Source: Staphylococcus hominis subsp. hominis (GTDB lineage Bacteria; Bacillota; Bacilli; Staphylococcales; Staphylococcaceae). Taken from it: a DNA stretch of 64,000 bases. Positions within the stretch are counted from its first letter, which is position 1; each line of letters begins with the position of its first letter. The stretch is from positions 166,808 through 230,807 of the forward strand of contig NZ_PPQE01000025.1 of the NCBI RefSeq assembly GCF_002901845.1, in the 5' to 3' direction. The position numbers and the translations under genes were made by a program. Under the pieces are notes generated by a model. The model saw only the letters and a program-made list of their open reading frames with translations. It made no database searches and was not told the origin of the DNA. Of the stretch, positions 32,186 through 40,065 are shown piece by piece.

Positions 32186-32932
32186 TTATTGCGCTTTTTT
32201 AATACCTTGATCTACTGCTTCGGCAAATTTATAAAATGTTCTCGTATAATTTTTTGAATATCGTCTATTATTTTTATCCAATTTATTATGTTTAAAAAAC
32301 AAAGCTCGCTGGCGGGTCGTCAATTCCAGTTGCACTCCTGTATCTTTTTTATCTCTATTAATAATATTATTATAGGAAAGGGCCTCAATTCCTTTAGGCG
32401 TTTTTTGTACTGTAAATCCATGATGAGTTAATGAATGACGTAATGTTTGAACTAATTTTTTATCTTTACCACCTACGTAAACAATGGGTTCATCGCCTGC
32501 ATATCCGTGAATAGATATTGTTTTTGACGAATGGTTGAGCATATCTAATAATTGAGGTTCATCAAAAACAGTAGAAGTAATATGTAGTTGAGCATTATTA
32601 TCTGAACGTAGACCTTCAAATGAATAAAAATTATATTGACCAATATTTGAAATACGACGAGCGAGTTCAGTGGTTCCAGGTTCAATACTTCCACCATGAA
32701 TAGCTGTAATTAAGGTATCGCTGTGCTTACGGTGTTTTGTGATTATTTTCCAATCTTTATTTTTTGTTGTATGTTGTTTTAAATCATTAAAGTTAGCATA
32801 GTAATCTAAGGATTGATGTTGTTTTAACTCAAAATGTTTATAAAAGTAAAGAAAGAGAAGAATAAATAATATAATAATAAGAGTTAAAAACATATAATAA
32901 AAGAATCGATAATGTAATTTTTTGTTTTTCAT
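32186..32932 (-). CDS. Membrane-anchored poly-gamma-glutamate hydrolase-like protein (PghP/YjqB family)
   Basis: A 248-residue protein with one N-terminal membrane helix (residues ~12-30) and an extracellular domain of the phage PghP/YjqB zinc-hydrolase family (DUF867). The motifs TAIHGGSIEPGTTELA (His79, Glu84) and SIHGYAGDEPIVYVGG (His142) match the family zinc ligands, and GVQLELTTRQR holds the expected catalytic-type glutamate. Characterised relatives cut gamma-linked poly-glutamate capsule. No cap/pgs synthesis genes are in this window. The 3' neighbours encode small orphans, and the 5' neighbour a secreted cysteine hydrolase. The ATG lacks a textbook ribosome site, so the start is less sure. 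The substrate remains inference. Confidence 0.75.
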   Translation of the reverse strand: MKNKKLHYRFFYYMFLTLIIILFILLFLYFYKHFELKQHQSLDYYANFNDLKQHTTKNKDWKIITKHRKHSDTLITAIHGGSIEPGTTELARRISNIGQYNFYSFEGLRSDNNAQLHITSTVFDEPQLLDMLNHSSKTISIHGYAGDEPIVYVGGKDKKLVQTLRHSLTHHGFTVQKTPKGIEALSYNNIINRDKKDTGVQLELTTRQRALFFKHNKLDKNNRRYSKNYTRTFYKFAEAVDQGIKKAQ

Positions 32933-33005
32933 AAAAATAAGTTGTTCCTTTATATATCATTTCTTAGTATAGAAAAGTATAGTGTAACGCCATATTCTTT
33001 AACTA

Positions 33006-33587
33006 TTAGTATTTTTTTACTAGTTTAAGACGATAGTCATTATTAAAATTATCAACTAAAGCATATGGAGAGATAATTAGTAAACCATGATCATTTATCG
33101 TATCTTTACTTACACCATATTTGTATGCTTGATAGATAATTTTAGTACAATAAGTAAAGCGTTCACTTTTTAAATTAAGTGTAACTAAATAAGTTTTATC
33201 ACTATTTTTATAATGAGCTTTTGCCCAATTAGCTGCTTTTTGACCTGCATTAGGATACTCACAACGATATATTTTAATCCAATCATTTTTTTTAACGCCA
33301 AATCGCTGTTTAAATGATTCGAAAGATTCAATAATAGGCTTATCGCCGGGTCCTTCAATTTGTAAAACTGTATCATGATCTAAAGCAATACTTGAATGTC
33401 CAAAGAAACCAAATAATACCGGACCTTTTGTAAGAATAATATCACCAGGTTGTAATTTGAAATCATTTCCTTTTTCTGAAGATGAAGAAGTGGAACTTAT
33501 AGATGCATAAGTATGAGAAGAGAACGCGAAAAATAGTAATAAAATGAAAATCACAAATATAATACGTTTCAATTGAATAATCTTCAA
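33006..33587 (-). CDS. Secreted YiiX/NlpC-P60-like cysteine hydrolase
   Basis: A 193-residue exported protein. A signal peptide (MKIIQLKRIIFVIFILLLFF...) ends at about AFSSHTYA-S, followed by a serine-rich linker and a permuted papain-like domain: GDIILTKG, then FGFFGHSSIALD with His64, and the nucleophile in ERFTYCTKIIYQAY (Cys147). This is the YiiX family order (His before Cys). The start is TTG 33587 with AAGGAG 7 bp upstream; the frame continues upstream but without a ribosome site and would spoil the signal peptide. Relatives act on peptide or amide bonds in the cell wall or lipids; the substrate here is unknown. It lies 73 bp before the PghP-like gene on the same strand. Confidence 0.75.
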   Translation of the reverse strand: MKIIQLKRIIFVIFILLLFFAFSSHTYASISSTSSSSEKGNDFKLQPGDIILTKGPVLFGFFGHSSIALDHDTVLQIEGPGDKPIIESFESFKQRFGVKKNDWIKIYRCEYPNAGQKAANWAKAHYKNSDKTYLVTLNLKSERFTYCTKIIYQAYKYGVSKDTINDHGLLIISPYALVDNFNNDYRLKLVKKY

Positions 33588-33625
33588 TTTATATCTCCTT
33601 AATCGTTTTATAGAGAAACATATAA

Positions 33626-33659
33626 AAAAGAACAAAATAAAATCGTATTTTGTTCTTTT
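33626..33659 (-). terminator. Terminator after the two small membrane genes
   Basis: AAAAGAACAAAATA-AAATCG-TATTTTGTTCTTTT is a perfect 14-bp stem. On the minus strand it is followed by TTTTATA and ends the 34137-33669 gene pair. Confidence 0.8.
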
Positions 33660-33668
33660 AAACCCTAT

Positions 33669-33857
33669 TTATAAAATACCAAATAATAGTATATATATCA
33701 GTAAAGCAAAACCAAAAATATAGAAGATGACTGTAAAGCCTAAATATGATTCTTTACGTTCTTCTTTTTTAGATTTTAGCAATAACCCTAATATAATTGA
33801 AGCAGCAACAACAAATATAATACCCAGCCAAAGTAAAATCGTTAAATGCGTACTCAT
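33669..33857 (-). CDS. Small two-segment membrane protein
   Basis: A 62-residue protein with two hydrophobic segments (residues ~5-25 and ~38-60) flanking a highly charged hinge KSKKEERKES. The ATG at 33857 has GGAGG 7 bp upstream; an ATG five codons earlier would overlap that site. It lies 22 bp after the gene at 33880 on the same strand, so the two form a small operon ending at the terminator at 33626-33659. Function unknown. The shape (two helices with a basic hinge) resembles many small stress or immunity proteins, but that is not evidence. Confidence 0.6.
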   Translation of the reverse strand: MSTHLTILLWLGIIFVVAASIILGLLLKSKKEERKESYLGFTVIFYIFGFALLIYILLFGIL

Positions 33858-33879
33858 TTGTAAACCTCCCACATTTTAA

Positions 33880-34137
33880 TTAAAAAAAGTTATATATCAG
33901 TGGATATATATAATATAAAAAAATGATTAGATTAGTTAAAAAAATTATTTCGCTTATAAGGTTTTTATCCAAGATAGCGGCAATTAAACTGAATGAAATA
34001 GTGAGGCCACATATGATTAAACCAGGTATGAGCCAGAAATAATCATCTAACTTAGGAAAATAGGTGACAATAATGTTAAAACCTAGAAATAAAAGGGTAA
34101 TCATAATATTAATCCAAAATAATTTATTAATATTCAT
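33880..34137 (-). CDS. Small three-segment membrane protein
   Basis: An 85-residue protein, nearly all hydrophobic, with about three membrane helices (residues ~8-26, ~35-55 and ~63-83). AGAGGTGA is about 8 bp before ATG 34137; an in-frame GTG four codons earlier falls within it. First gene of a two-gene unit with 33669-33857. I do not recognise the family. Confidence 0.6.
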   Translation of the reverse strand: MNINKLFWINIMITLLFLGFNIIVTYFPKLDDYFWLIPGLIICGLTISFSLIAAILDKNLISEIIFLTNLIIFLYYIYPLIYNFF

Positions 34138-34591
34138 AGGTAGTGTCACCTCTATAACAATGATGTCTTTTTTATCATCATATCACTTCTTTAAAAGAAA
34201 GGTAAAACTTTAATCCTTATTAAAAGAATGACTTCGTAAATTTACATAAAAAAACCGGCGATTAAACTAAAATGTACTCATCGGCAGTCATAAATATGTA
34301 TGATTAACTAATAAACGTATCAATTAAAAGGGGAAATCAAAAAAGTAAATAAAAGAGTATAAAAATTCGAAAAATCGTCACATTTACAGAAAATTAATAT
34401 TCGCATAGAATGTTTTTAGTGAATAATTAGAAATAAAGTGTTTTAATTATTTTAATAAAATCAATTAAAACATTACAACTCTTATAAAAAATATAACTTA
34501 CTGATGTGATTATATATAAATAAACATCATTCATTTAGAAACAATAAGATGATAGGAGATACTGAAATGTTGTAATGTGAGGAGGAAAAAA
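34138..34591 (+). other. 454-bp intergenic stretch
   Basis: Very AT-rich sequence between divergently transcribed genes. It contains one clear dyad, TGTTTTAATT (34439-34448) with AATTAAAACA (34463-34472), and no open frame with a ribosome site that I could find. It probably holds the promoters of the flanking genes, but none is clear enough to place. Confidence 0.5.
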
Positions 34592-34795
34592 ATGACATTT
34601 TATGATTTTGTTATTGGATTTATTAATGATGATACACCACTAGGAAGTTTAGCAAACTACATTGTAAATGATCATAAATTTCCCAAAAACGAACGCAATA
34701 ATAAAGAAATTAGAGCATATGTGATGTCAAATTACGTTGATCACCAACTAATTGAAAGCGCTAATCGAGCAATGAGTCTCTATAAATTAATTTGA
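34592..34795 (+). CDS. YozE-like small protein (UPF0346 type)
   Basis: A 67-residue protein beginning [31 protein letters not shown], with a C-terminal helical end ([18 protein letters not shown]). The opening and size match the YozE SAM-like fold family of Firmicutes, whose role is unknown. AGGAGG is 6 bp before the ATG. Its last 9 bp overlap the end of the minus-strand gene at 34787-35029, with no terminator between them, so the two convergent transcripts must overlap at their 3' ends. Confidence 0.75.
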   Translation: MTFYDFVIGFINDDTPLGSLANYIVNDHKFPKNERNNKEIRAYVMSNYVDHQLIESANRAMSLYKLI

Positions 34796-35029
34796 ATTAG
34801 GATAGTACCAATTTTGTTGCTTTAACGCATTCCATATATCTTTAGTTTTAAAGTTTAATTCATTATCTCTAATTGAAAAAGGTTCTATAATTTCTCTATC
34901 TAACCACGAATGAATAAGTTCACTAGGAACTCCATCAAGTAACATTTCTGATTTACTTATTACAAAACATTCCCAATCTAATGAGAGCTTATTAGGATTG
35001 ACATAATTGTATTGATGATGATCATTCAC
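34787..35029 (-). CDS. Hypothetical 80-residue protein, candidate sigma-B regulon member
   Basis: A soluble acidic protein with three to four tryptophans ([26 protein letters not shown]) and no membrane segment. The start is a GTG with AAAGGAG 8 bp upstream. A sigma-B-like promoter lies 40 bp upstream at 35068-35092. It overlaps the YozE-like gene tail to tail. I do not recognise the family; its tryptophan-rich C-terminus and size suggest a small binding protein, without further support. Confidence 0.6.
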   Translation of the reverse strand: MNDHHQYNYVNPNKLSLDWECFVISKSEMLLDGVPSELIHSWLDREIIEPFSIRDNELNFKTKDIWNALKQQNWYYPNSN

Positions 35030-35067
35030 AATGAACGCTCCTTTATTTGTAAAACTTATAATTCATT

Positions 35068-35092
35068 ATACCCATCACAATGAGAACCAAAC
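35068..35092 (-). promoter_or_regulatory. Candidate sigma-B promoter
   Basis: Minus strand GTTTGG, 13 bp, GGGTAT (-10 at 35068-35073, -35 at 35087-35092), 40 bp before the GTG start at 35029. Good agreement with GTTTAA-N12-15-GGGTAT. Confidence 0.55.
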
Positions 35093-35223
35093 GTGTATTA
35101 ATTAATTTTTTACCTTTATTTATTTTTAAGTATAAAAAAATTAAGATATACTATGTATGGATTATAAAGTGGTGTAAAAGAAAGTTGCCTATATTATTTA
35201 AAAAATATATTGAGGTGAATGTA

Positions 35224-35823
35224 ATGAGTAAAATACTCTATTTAATGAGACATGGACAAACTATGTTTAATTTAAGAGGGAAAGTACAAGGTGCAAGTGA
35301 TTCTCCACTTACTGAATTAGGAATATCTCAAGCGAAGCAAGCAGGTCATTACTTTAAACATAATCATATTACTTTTGACGAAGCATATTCATCTAGTTCG
35401 GAACGGGCATGTGATACGTTAGAAAATGTTTTACCTGAACAAGCATATCAACGTAATAAAGGATTAAAAGAATGGAGTTTTGGACTATTTGAAGGGGATA
35501 GTGTTCAATTATTGGATGCAGTTTGGGATAAACACGACATTTTTGGAACTAGACTACGCTCTTTCGGAGGAGAAACGAAACATGAAGTTGAACATCGTAT
35601 CGTTACGACATTAAGTAATTTATTAGAGTCCTCTAATGGAAAAACATTCTTAGCGGTAAGCCATGGTACAGCCATTCAGGTTTTTTTAAGGAAATGGATA
35701 GGTGATGATATGGCAAATCAATATATCATTGGAAATTGTTGTATTTTAAAATTTATTTATACACATGGAAAGTTTGAATTTCTCGATATGGTGGATCCTA
35801 CAATCGATGATGCCAATAAGTAA
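35224..35823 (+). CDS. Histidine-phosphatase (phosphoglycerate mutase-like) family protein
   Basis: A 199-residue member of the histidine phosphatase superfamily. The catalytic motif LMRHGQTMFNLRGKVQG starts at residue 7 (nucleophile His9), and the second histidine is in AVSHGTAIQVF near residue 149. Family members are broad-specificity phosphatases or true mutases; since gpmI already supplies glycolytic mutase activity, a phosphatase role is likelier. GAGGTGAATG precedes the chosen ATG; a long in-frame upstream extension of basic, hydrophobic sequence is not supported by a ribosome site. Confidence 0.88.
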   Translation: MSKILYLMRHGQTMFNLRGKVQGASDSPLTELGISQAKQAGHYFKHNHITFDEAYSSSSERACDTLENVLPEQAYQRNKGLKEWSFGLFEGDSVQLLDAVWDKHDIFGTRLRSFGGETKHEVEHRIVTTLSNLLESSNGKTFLAVSHGTAIQVFLRKWIGDDMANQYIIGNCCILKFIYTHGKFEFLDMVDPTIDDANK

Positions 35824-35837
35824 AATCATTATCCTGA

Positions 35838-36329
35838 CTATTTAATATCATAGAGTAGCCAATGAACATCAAAATAAGTATCATCTACTTTAAATGAGTT
35901 TTTTTCAATCCCTAAAGTTTCAAAACCAAGTGCAGTGAAAAAAATCTTTGCACCAATATGATTTGAGGTAATACAAGTCATTAGTTTTTCAATATGACGA
36001 GACTTTGCATAATTAATCACTTCACAGATTAAATTTTGCAAAGTAATCTCGTCTTTTTTGTCTTTTAAAAAGAGATTTTCTAACATTGCTTTATGTTGTG
36101 TGCCCACTTGTTTGAGTTGTCGCAATGTAACACCAGCCACAAGTTTTTCATTTTTAAAATTGCCAAAAATATTACAATACTCTTCTTCTTTAGATAGAAT
36201 GTGTTTTAAGTAATTTGGAGACACATGTTGAAAATAAAGTTTATCCCATGAATAAGTATGTGAATCATTTGATATTAAAGTAATATATTGATTTAAATCG
36301 TTGTTAGTAAGAATTCTAACTTCTGACAT
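35838..36329 (-). CDS. GNAT-family N-acetyltransferase
   Basis: A 163-residue protein with the GNAT layout: N-terminal VRILTNNDLNQYITL, central strand KLVAGVTLRQL, the acetyl-CoA-binding segment near LENLFLKDKKDEITLQNLICEVINYAKSR, and a C-terminal GAKIFFTALGFETLG typical of these enzymes. GAGGTGAG lies 5 bp before ATG 36329. The canonical Q/RxxGxG/A loop is degenerate (KDKKDEI), so activity is not certain. Substrate unknown. It converges with the phosphatase gene without a clear terminator between them. Confidence 0.75.
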   Translation of the reverse strand: MSEVRILTNNDLNQYITLISNDSHTYSWDKLYFQHVSPNYLKHILSKEEEYCNIFGNFKNEKLVAGVTLRQLKQVGTQHKAMLENLFLKDKKDEITLQNLICEVINYAKSRHIEKLMTCITSNHIGAKIFFTALGFETLGIEKNSFKVDDTYFDVHWLLYDIK

Positions 36330-36535
36330 TATACTCACCTCAAATTATTATTAGCATTTAAAAATCTATTTATACAAATTAATTGAATTATAAAAATTTT
36401 ATAAAGTTTAATTAATAACTATATCCATAGAATAGCCTATTTTTAAAAATTATACAAAAAGTGTGAGAATACATAGACGTTAGAATATTATCTATCATAC
36501 ATCGATATCTTTAAACTTAATTGTTAGATAGGAAA

Positions 36536-36615
36536 TGAAATGGAGTGGGACGGAATTCAATTTGAATTTGTCGTTCAATTCTAGCAATACATCCCCAAGG
36601 ACGTAAATGTTCTTA
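36536..36615 (+). repeat. Degenerate staphylococcal intergenic repeat
   Basis: The sequence AAATGGAGTGGGACGGAATT followed by TTGTCGTTCAATTC and a CCCCAAGGACGT segment resembles the GAGTGGGAC(A/G)GAA intergenic repeats scattered in staphylococcal chromosomes. It lies in a 451-bp gap (36330-36780) that holds no credible gene. The only other feature there is the terminator at 36703-36743. Confidence 0.5.
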
Positions 36616-36702
36616 TTGAAAGTCATTATGTTAACTTTCATACTACTATTGAAATAACTTGATATCAGCTCTTTTTAATTCAGTCTTTATCTATCAACAC
36701 AT

Positions 36703-36743
36703 AAAAAAATCCTGAGACATAATGAGGTGTCTCAGGGTTTTTT
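36703..36743 (-). terminator. Terminator after ohr
   Basis: AAAAAATCCTGAGACA-TAATGAGG-TGTCTCAGGGTTTTTT is an almost perfect hairpin with A/T runs on both sides, 38 bp beyond the minus-strand ohr stop. Confidence 0.9.
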
Positions 36744-36780
36744 AAAATTATAAAATTTTGATTTTAAAGAGTAATGCTAA

Positions 36781-37203
36781 TTAGTCAACAACTTGAACAT
36801 TTAAATCTACATCGATGTTGCCACGAGTTGCTTTTGAATATGGACAGAATTCGTGAGCATCTTGTAGATATTTTTCAGCGTCTTCTTGAGATAATACATT
36901 TTTAACTTTTGCATCAATAGATACGCTTAATTTTGGACTTTCAGCATTTGGATCATCTTCTAAGCGTACAGTTAAAGTTACCTCAGGTTCTGCTCCGCGA
37001 ACTTTGTTTTGTTTTAAAATAAGGTCATATGCACCATTGAAGCATGAAGCATAGCCAGCTGCGAATAATTGTTCAGGGTTAGTTGCGTTTCCATCTGCTT
37101 GTTGTGGTGGTAATACATCTACATTTATTGCATTATCGTCTGTGTGTACGTGTCCTTTACGTCCACCAACGTTTGTTGCTTTAGTTTCATATTGAACTGC
37201 CAT
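36781..37203 (-). CDS. ohr: Organic hydroperoxide resistance protein (Ohr/OsmC family)
   Basis: Ohr is a dithiol peroxidase that reduces organic and lipid hydroperoxides in the cytoplasm. The 140-residue protein has the family's two redox cysteines: [16 protein letters not shown] (about Cys54) and [16 protein letters not shown] (about Cys118), with the start [17 protein letters not shown] region typical of Ohr rather than OsmC. AGGAGG is 7 bp before the ATG. No ohrR regulator adjoins it; a GGGTAT-type promoter upstream suggests general stress control. It is divergent from aroD. Confidence 0.93.
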   Translation of the reverse strand: MAVQYETKATNVGGRKGHVHTDDNAINVDVLPPQQADGNATNPEQLFAAGYASCFNGAYDLILKQNKVRGAEPEVTLTVRLEDDPNAESPKLSVSIDAKVKNVLSQEDAEKYLQDAHEFCPYSKATRGNIDVDLNVQVVD

Positions 37204-37238
37204 TATTATTACCTCCTAAATTCGAATACAATTATTAT

Positions 37239-37262
37239 ATACCCAACTAAAAAGTTTTAAAT
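37239..37262 (-). promoter_or_regulatory. Candidate ohr promoter, possibly sigma-B
   Basis: Minus strand ATTTAA, 12 bp, GGGTAT (37239-37244), followed immediately by ATAAT so a sigma-A -10 (TATAAT) overlaps. It could serve either factor. Confidence 0.35.
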
Positions 37263-37364
37263 CATGATCTGTAAAAATTAAAAAGAATTTTAAACATTGG
37301 CGAGTGTGACATAAATAGTTTAAAATAATATAAAATTGTAAATGGCAAGAAAAGAAGGGATTAT

Positions 37365-38090
37365 ATGGCAGAAGTAAAGGTAGCTGCAACCATAGCACCT
37401 CAAGATATAATAGATAATGAAACGTTAAATAGTATCAATGATAATCATGCATATATAGATATCATTGAGTTGCGTATAGATCAGTGGGAGAGTCATCATC
37501 ACGAACTTTTAATGAAAAACCTTTCACTTCTAAATGAAATAAAGGATCATTTCAAAATATTGGTGACATATCGCACAATTTCTCAAGGTGGAAAAGGTCA
37601 GTTAACTAATAAAGAATATTTACAGTTAATTGAAACAATTTCCTCAATAGATGAATGTCAAATGATAGATATAGAATGGGAGTCAAATATTGAGGTTGAG
37701 ACGCATAAGCGTATTATAGAAAATGCACATCGTCATCAGAAACAAATAATTGTGTCCTATCATAATTTTTTAGAAACGCCACCGTTAGAAGAATTAAAAT
37801 TCACATATTATAAAATGCAAAAATTAAATCCTGAGTATGTAAAAATTGCAGTAATGCCTAAGGAAAAACAGGACGTAGCAATGCTATTAGAAGCAGTAGC
37901 TTATACATCTGAAGCGATTTCTCAACAAGTTATTGGAATATCTATGTCTCATTTAGGATTAGTGAGCCGAACTGCTCAAGGTGTTTTTGGGGGTACAGTG
38001 TCATATGGTTGCTTAGGTGAACCTCAAGCGCCAGGGCAGATTCATGTTAAAGAACTAAAAAAACAATTATTATTTTACGAAAGCATGTAG
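37365..38090 (+). CDS. aroD: 3-dehydroquinate dehydratase, type I
   Basis: AroD dehydrates 3-dehydroquinate to 3-dehydroshikimate in the shikimate pathway through a Schiff base. The 241-residue protein has DIIELRIDQW near residue 31, the general-base histidine in IVSYHNFLETPP, the Schiff-base lysine in PEYVKIAVMP (about residue 163), and GISMSHLGLVSR with GGTVSYGCLGEPQAPGQI at the C-terminus. AAGAAGGGA precedes the ATG. It is divergent from ohr and followed 69 bp later by a nitroreductase gene on the same strand. Confidence 0.95.
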   Translation: MAEVKVAATIAPQDIIDNETLNSINDNHAYIDIIELRIDQWESHHHELLMKNLSLLNEIKDHFKILVTYRTISQGGKGQLTNKEYLQLIETISSIDECQMIDIEWESNIEVETHKRIIENAHRHQKQIIVSYHNFLETPPLEELKFTYYKMQKLNPEYVKIAVMPKEKQDVAMLLEAVAYTSEAISQQVIGISMSHLGLVSRTAQGVFGGTVSYGCLGEPQAPGQIHVKELKKQLLFYESM

Positions 38091-38159
38091 TATACATTGA
38101 AATGTCATCGATATCCGCGTATAATTGATAATAGTTATCAATATAGAGGAGCGATAATT

Positions 38160-38699
38160 GTGGAATTACAAGAAGTAATTTCTTTAAGAAGAAGTATAAA
38201 GAAATTTAAACATGATATGGTGATTAATGATGAAGATGTATTTAAAGCCATAGAACAAGCTACTGACGCTCCTAATCATGGTATGAGAGAACCGTGGAGA
38301 GTTATTCATGTTTCTAAAGATAGATTAGGAGATATGAGTAGAGATATTACACGTTTTGCCTTTCCAAATAGTCCAGAAAAACAAGAAGATCATTATAACG
38401 CGGTGACAAATTTAGGAGGTATGTTAGTTTTAGTACTTAAAACTGACCCACGACAACGACAAAATCGCGAAAACTTTTTTGCGATGGGTGCATACACTCA
38501 GAATCTAATGTTATTACTTTATGAAAAAGGTATTGGTACATGTTGGAAAACGCCATTGTACATCTTTGAACCAAAAGTAAGAAAAGCGTTTGGTATTGCT
38601 AAAGATGAAGCTATTGCAGGTTTATTGTATCTTACTGATTTAGAAGAGGTACCACCTAAAGCAAAACGTAAAAATAAACATTTAATCTCAGAATACTAA
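38160..38699 (+). CDS. Nitroreductase-family flavoprotein
   Basis: A 179-residue FMN-dependent oxidoreductase of the nitroreductase superfamily: N-terminal LRRSIKKF (FMN phosphate contact), DAPNHGMREPWRVIHV, FFAMGAYTQNLMLLLYEKGIGTCWKTP, and the C-terminal GIAKDEAIAGLLYLTD. The start chosen is GTG 38160 with AGAGGAG 8 bp upstream; the frame continues 21 codons upstream without a ribosome site. It probably uses NAD(P)H; the physiological substrate is unknown. It shares a bidirectional terminator with the convergent thioredoxin-like gene. Confidence 0.88.
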   Translation: MELQEVISLRRSIKKFKHDMVINDEDVFKAIEQATDAPNHGMREPWRVIHVSKDRLGDMSRDITRFAFPNSPEKQEDHYNAVTNLGGMLVLVLKTDPRQRQNRENFFAMGAYTQNLMLLLYEKGIGTCWKTPLYIFEPKVRKAFGIAKDEAIAGLLYLTDLEEVPPKAKRKNKHLISEY

Positions 38700-38702
38700 A
38701 GA

Positions 38703-38732
38703 AACCACACTCAAAATAACGAGTGTGGTTCT
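38703..38732 (+). terminator. Bidirectional terminator
   Basis: AACCACACTC-AAAATAAC-GAGTGTGGTT followed by CTTTAATT, between convergent genes. Confidence 0.8.
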
Positions 38733-38736
38733 TTAA

Positions 38737-39060
38737 TTATTTATTAAATGTTTCTTTTAAGAATGATTCAACTTGTTCAGGTGATTTTGCATTAGCAGAA
38801 TGCAAATGAGCTTGTTTTTGACCATTTTCAAATATAAGTAAACTTGGGATACCCATGACTTCATTGTCTGATGCTACATCTTCTAATTCATCACGATTTA
38901 CAGAATACCATTTATAGTCGTTATACTTGTCAACGATTGGATCAATCCACATATCCATTGCTTTACAATCAGGACACCAACCAGCTTCAAATTTTACAAT
39001 TACAGGTTGTTCACTTTGAATAACTGAATTAAATTCTTCAGTAGTAGTAATATTTTTCAT
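38737..39060 (-). CDS. Thioredoxin-like protein with CPDC active site (YtpP-like)
   Basis: A 107-residue thioredoxin-fold protein. The active site is AGWCPDCKAMD (Cys28 and Cys31), the cis-proline is in VMGIPSLLIF (about residue 72). The CPDC dipeptide differs from the CGPC of classical thioredoxin and suggests a shifted redox potential; partners are unknown. AAAGGAG precedes the ATG. It is divergent from the YusI-like gene, 139 bp apart, and convergent with the nitroreductase. Confidence 0.88.
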   Translation of the reverse strand: MKNITTTEEFNSVIQSEQPVIVKFEAGWCPDCKAMDMWIDPIVDKYNDYKWYSVNRDELEDVASDNEVMGIPSLLIFENGQKQAHLHSANAKSPEQVESFLKETFNK

Positions 39061-39199
39061 ACTTTACACTCCTTTTAGCTTGTTTTATATATTATAACTA
39101 ATTACTAATATTTAGAAAAAAATAAAGCTTAAAAAGTAGAGCGTTTATTTAAATAATTTGATATATTTATAATAAGTTTAAATAGGAGGATAATACTGA

Positions 39200-39553
39200 A
39201 TGATTAAATTTTATCAATATCCAAAATGCACAACTTGTAAAAAAGCTGCTCGATTTTTAGATGAGCATGGAGTGAGTTATGAGTCTATAGATATTGTGCA
39301 ACACACACCTACAAAACAAGAATTCAAAGAGTTAGTAGTTAAATCAGAAGTGGAAATAAATAAATTCTTTAATACACATGGTGTGAAATATAGAGAACTT
39401 GGTTTGAAAGATAAATTAAAAGAATTATCTAATGATGAAAAATTAGAACTCTTAGCCTCAGATGGAATGTTGGTAAAACGTCCGCTAGCGGTTTCAGGTG
39501 AAAAAGTTACATTAGGTTTTAATGAAGAACAATATAAAGATGTATGGTTATAG
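39200..39553 (+). CDS. ArsC/Spx-like protein (YusI type)
   Basis: A 117-residue member of the arsenate reductase/Spx thioredoxin-fold family: start MIKFYQYPKCTTCKKAARFLDEH with the CxxC pair at Cys10 and Cys13, then KLKELSNDEKLELLASDGMLVKRPLAV, the family's RP-containing segment. It differs from Spx, which controls RNA polymerase, and resembles B. subtilis YusI, which also sits directly upstream of gcvH. No ars genes adjoin it, so arsenate reduction is unproven. AGGAGG precedes the ATG. Confidence 0.85.
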   Translation: MIKFYQYPKCTTCKKAARFLDEHGVSYESIDIVQHTPTKQEFKELVVKSEVEINKFFNTHGVKYRELGLKDKLKELSNDEKLELLASDGMLVKRPLAVSGEKVTLGFNEEQYKDVWL

Positions 39554-39645
39554 AAAGTATAATCACAACTTTTAATATTAATAGTTGAATGAAAACTTAC
39601 GGTATGGCATCATTAAATTGTAATTATTTTTAGGAGGGGATTTTC

Positions 39646-40026
39646 GTGGCAGTACCGAGCGAATTCAAATATTCTAAGGAACATGAATGGGTTAAAGTTG
39701 AAGGAAATACGGCAACAATTGGTATTACTGAATACGCGCAAGGCGAATTAGGAGACATCGTATTTGTCGAATTACCAGATGTCGATGATGAAATTAATGA
39801 AGGGGATACATTTGGTAGTGTTGAATCAGTAAAGACAGTATCTGAATTGTATGCACCTGTCTCTGGTAAAATTGTTGAAACAAATGACGAATTAGAAGAT
39901 AGTCCAGAATTTGTTAATGAATCACCTTATGAAAAAGCGTGGATGGTAAAAGTTGAATTAAATGATGAAAGTCAATTAGATGAATTGCTATCAGCTGAAC
40001 AATATTCTGAAATGATTGGCGAATAA
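39646..40026 (+). CDS. gcvH: Glycine cleavage system H protein
   Basis: GcvH carries the lipoyl arm of the glycine cleavage system and, in Firmicutes such as B. subtilis, also relays lipoyl or octanoyl groups to other 2-oxoacid dehydrogenases. The 126-residue protein has the lipoylation site [15 protein letters not shown] (Lys64 region). The GTG start follows TTAGGAGGGG. The rest of the glycine cleavage system is not in this window, while lipA is present at 54693, so the lipoyl-relay role is likely important. A terminator follows the stop. Confidence 0.95.
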   Translation: MAVPSEFKYSKEHEWVKVEGNTATIGITEYAQGELGDIVFVELPDVDDEINEGDTFGSVESVKTVSELYAPVSGKIVETNDELEDSPEFVNESPYEKAWMVKVELNDESQLDELLSAEQYSEMIGE

Positions 40027-40030
40027 TTTT

Positions 40031-40065
40031 AAAAAACTCCTTGATATTGAATCTAGGAGTTTTTT
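40031..40065 (+). terminator. Terminator after gcvH
   Basis: AAAAAACTCCT and AGGAGTTTTTT enclose a 13-nt loop; 5 bp after the gcvH stop. Confidence 0.85.

Noticed and set aside
34439..34472. AT-only inverted repeat as a terminator
   Set aside because: The stem has almost no GC pairs and no T tract; listed only as part of the intergenic description.
36538..36612. A 24-codon frame starting ATGAAATGGAGT
   Set aside because: It lies within the intergenic repeat, has no family resemblance and no supporting ribosome site.
39200..39553. Arsenate reductase of a resistance operon
   Set aside because: No arsR or arsB gene is nearby and the neighbours match the Bacillus yusI-gcvH order, so this is the chromosomal ArsC/Spx-like relative.
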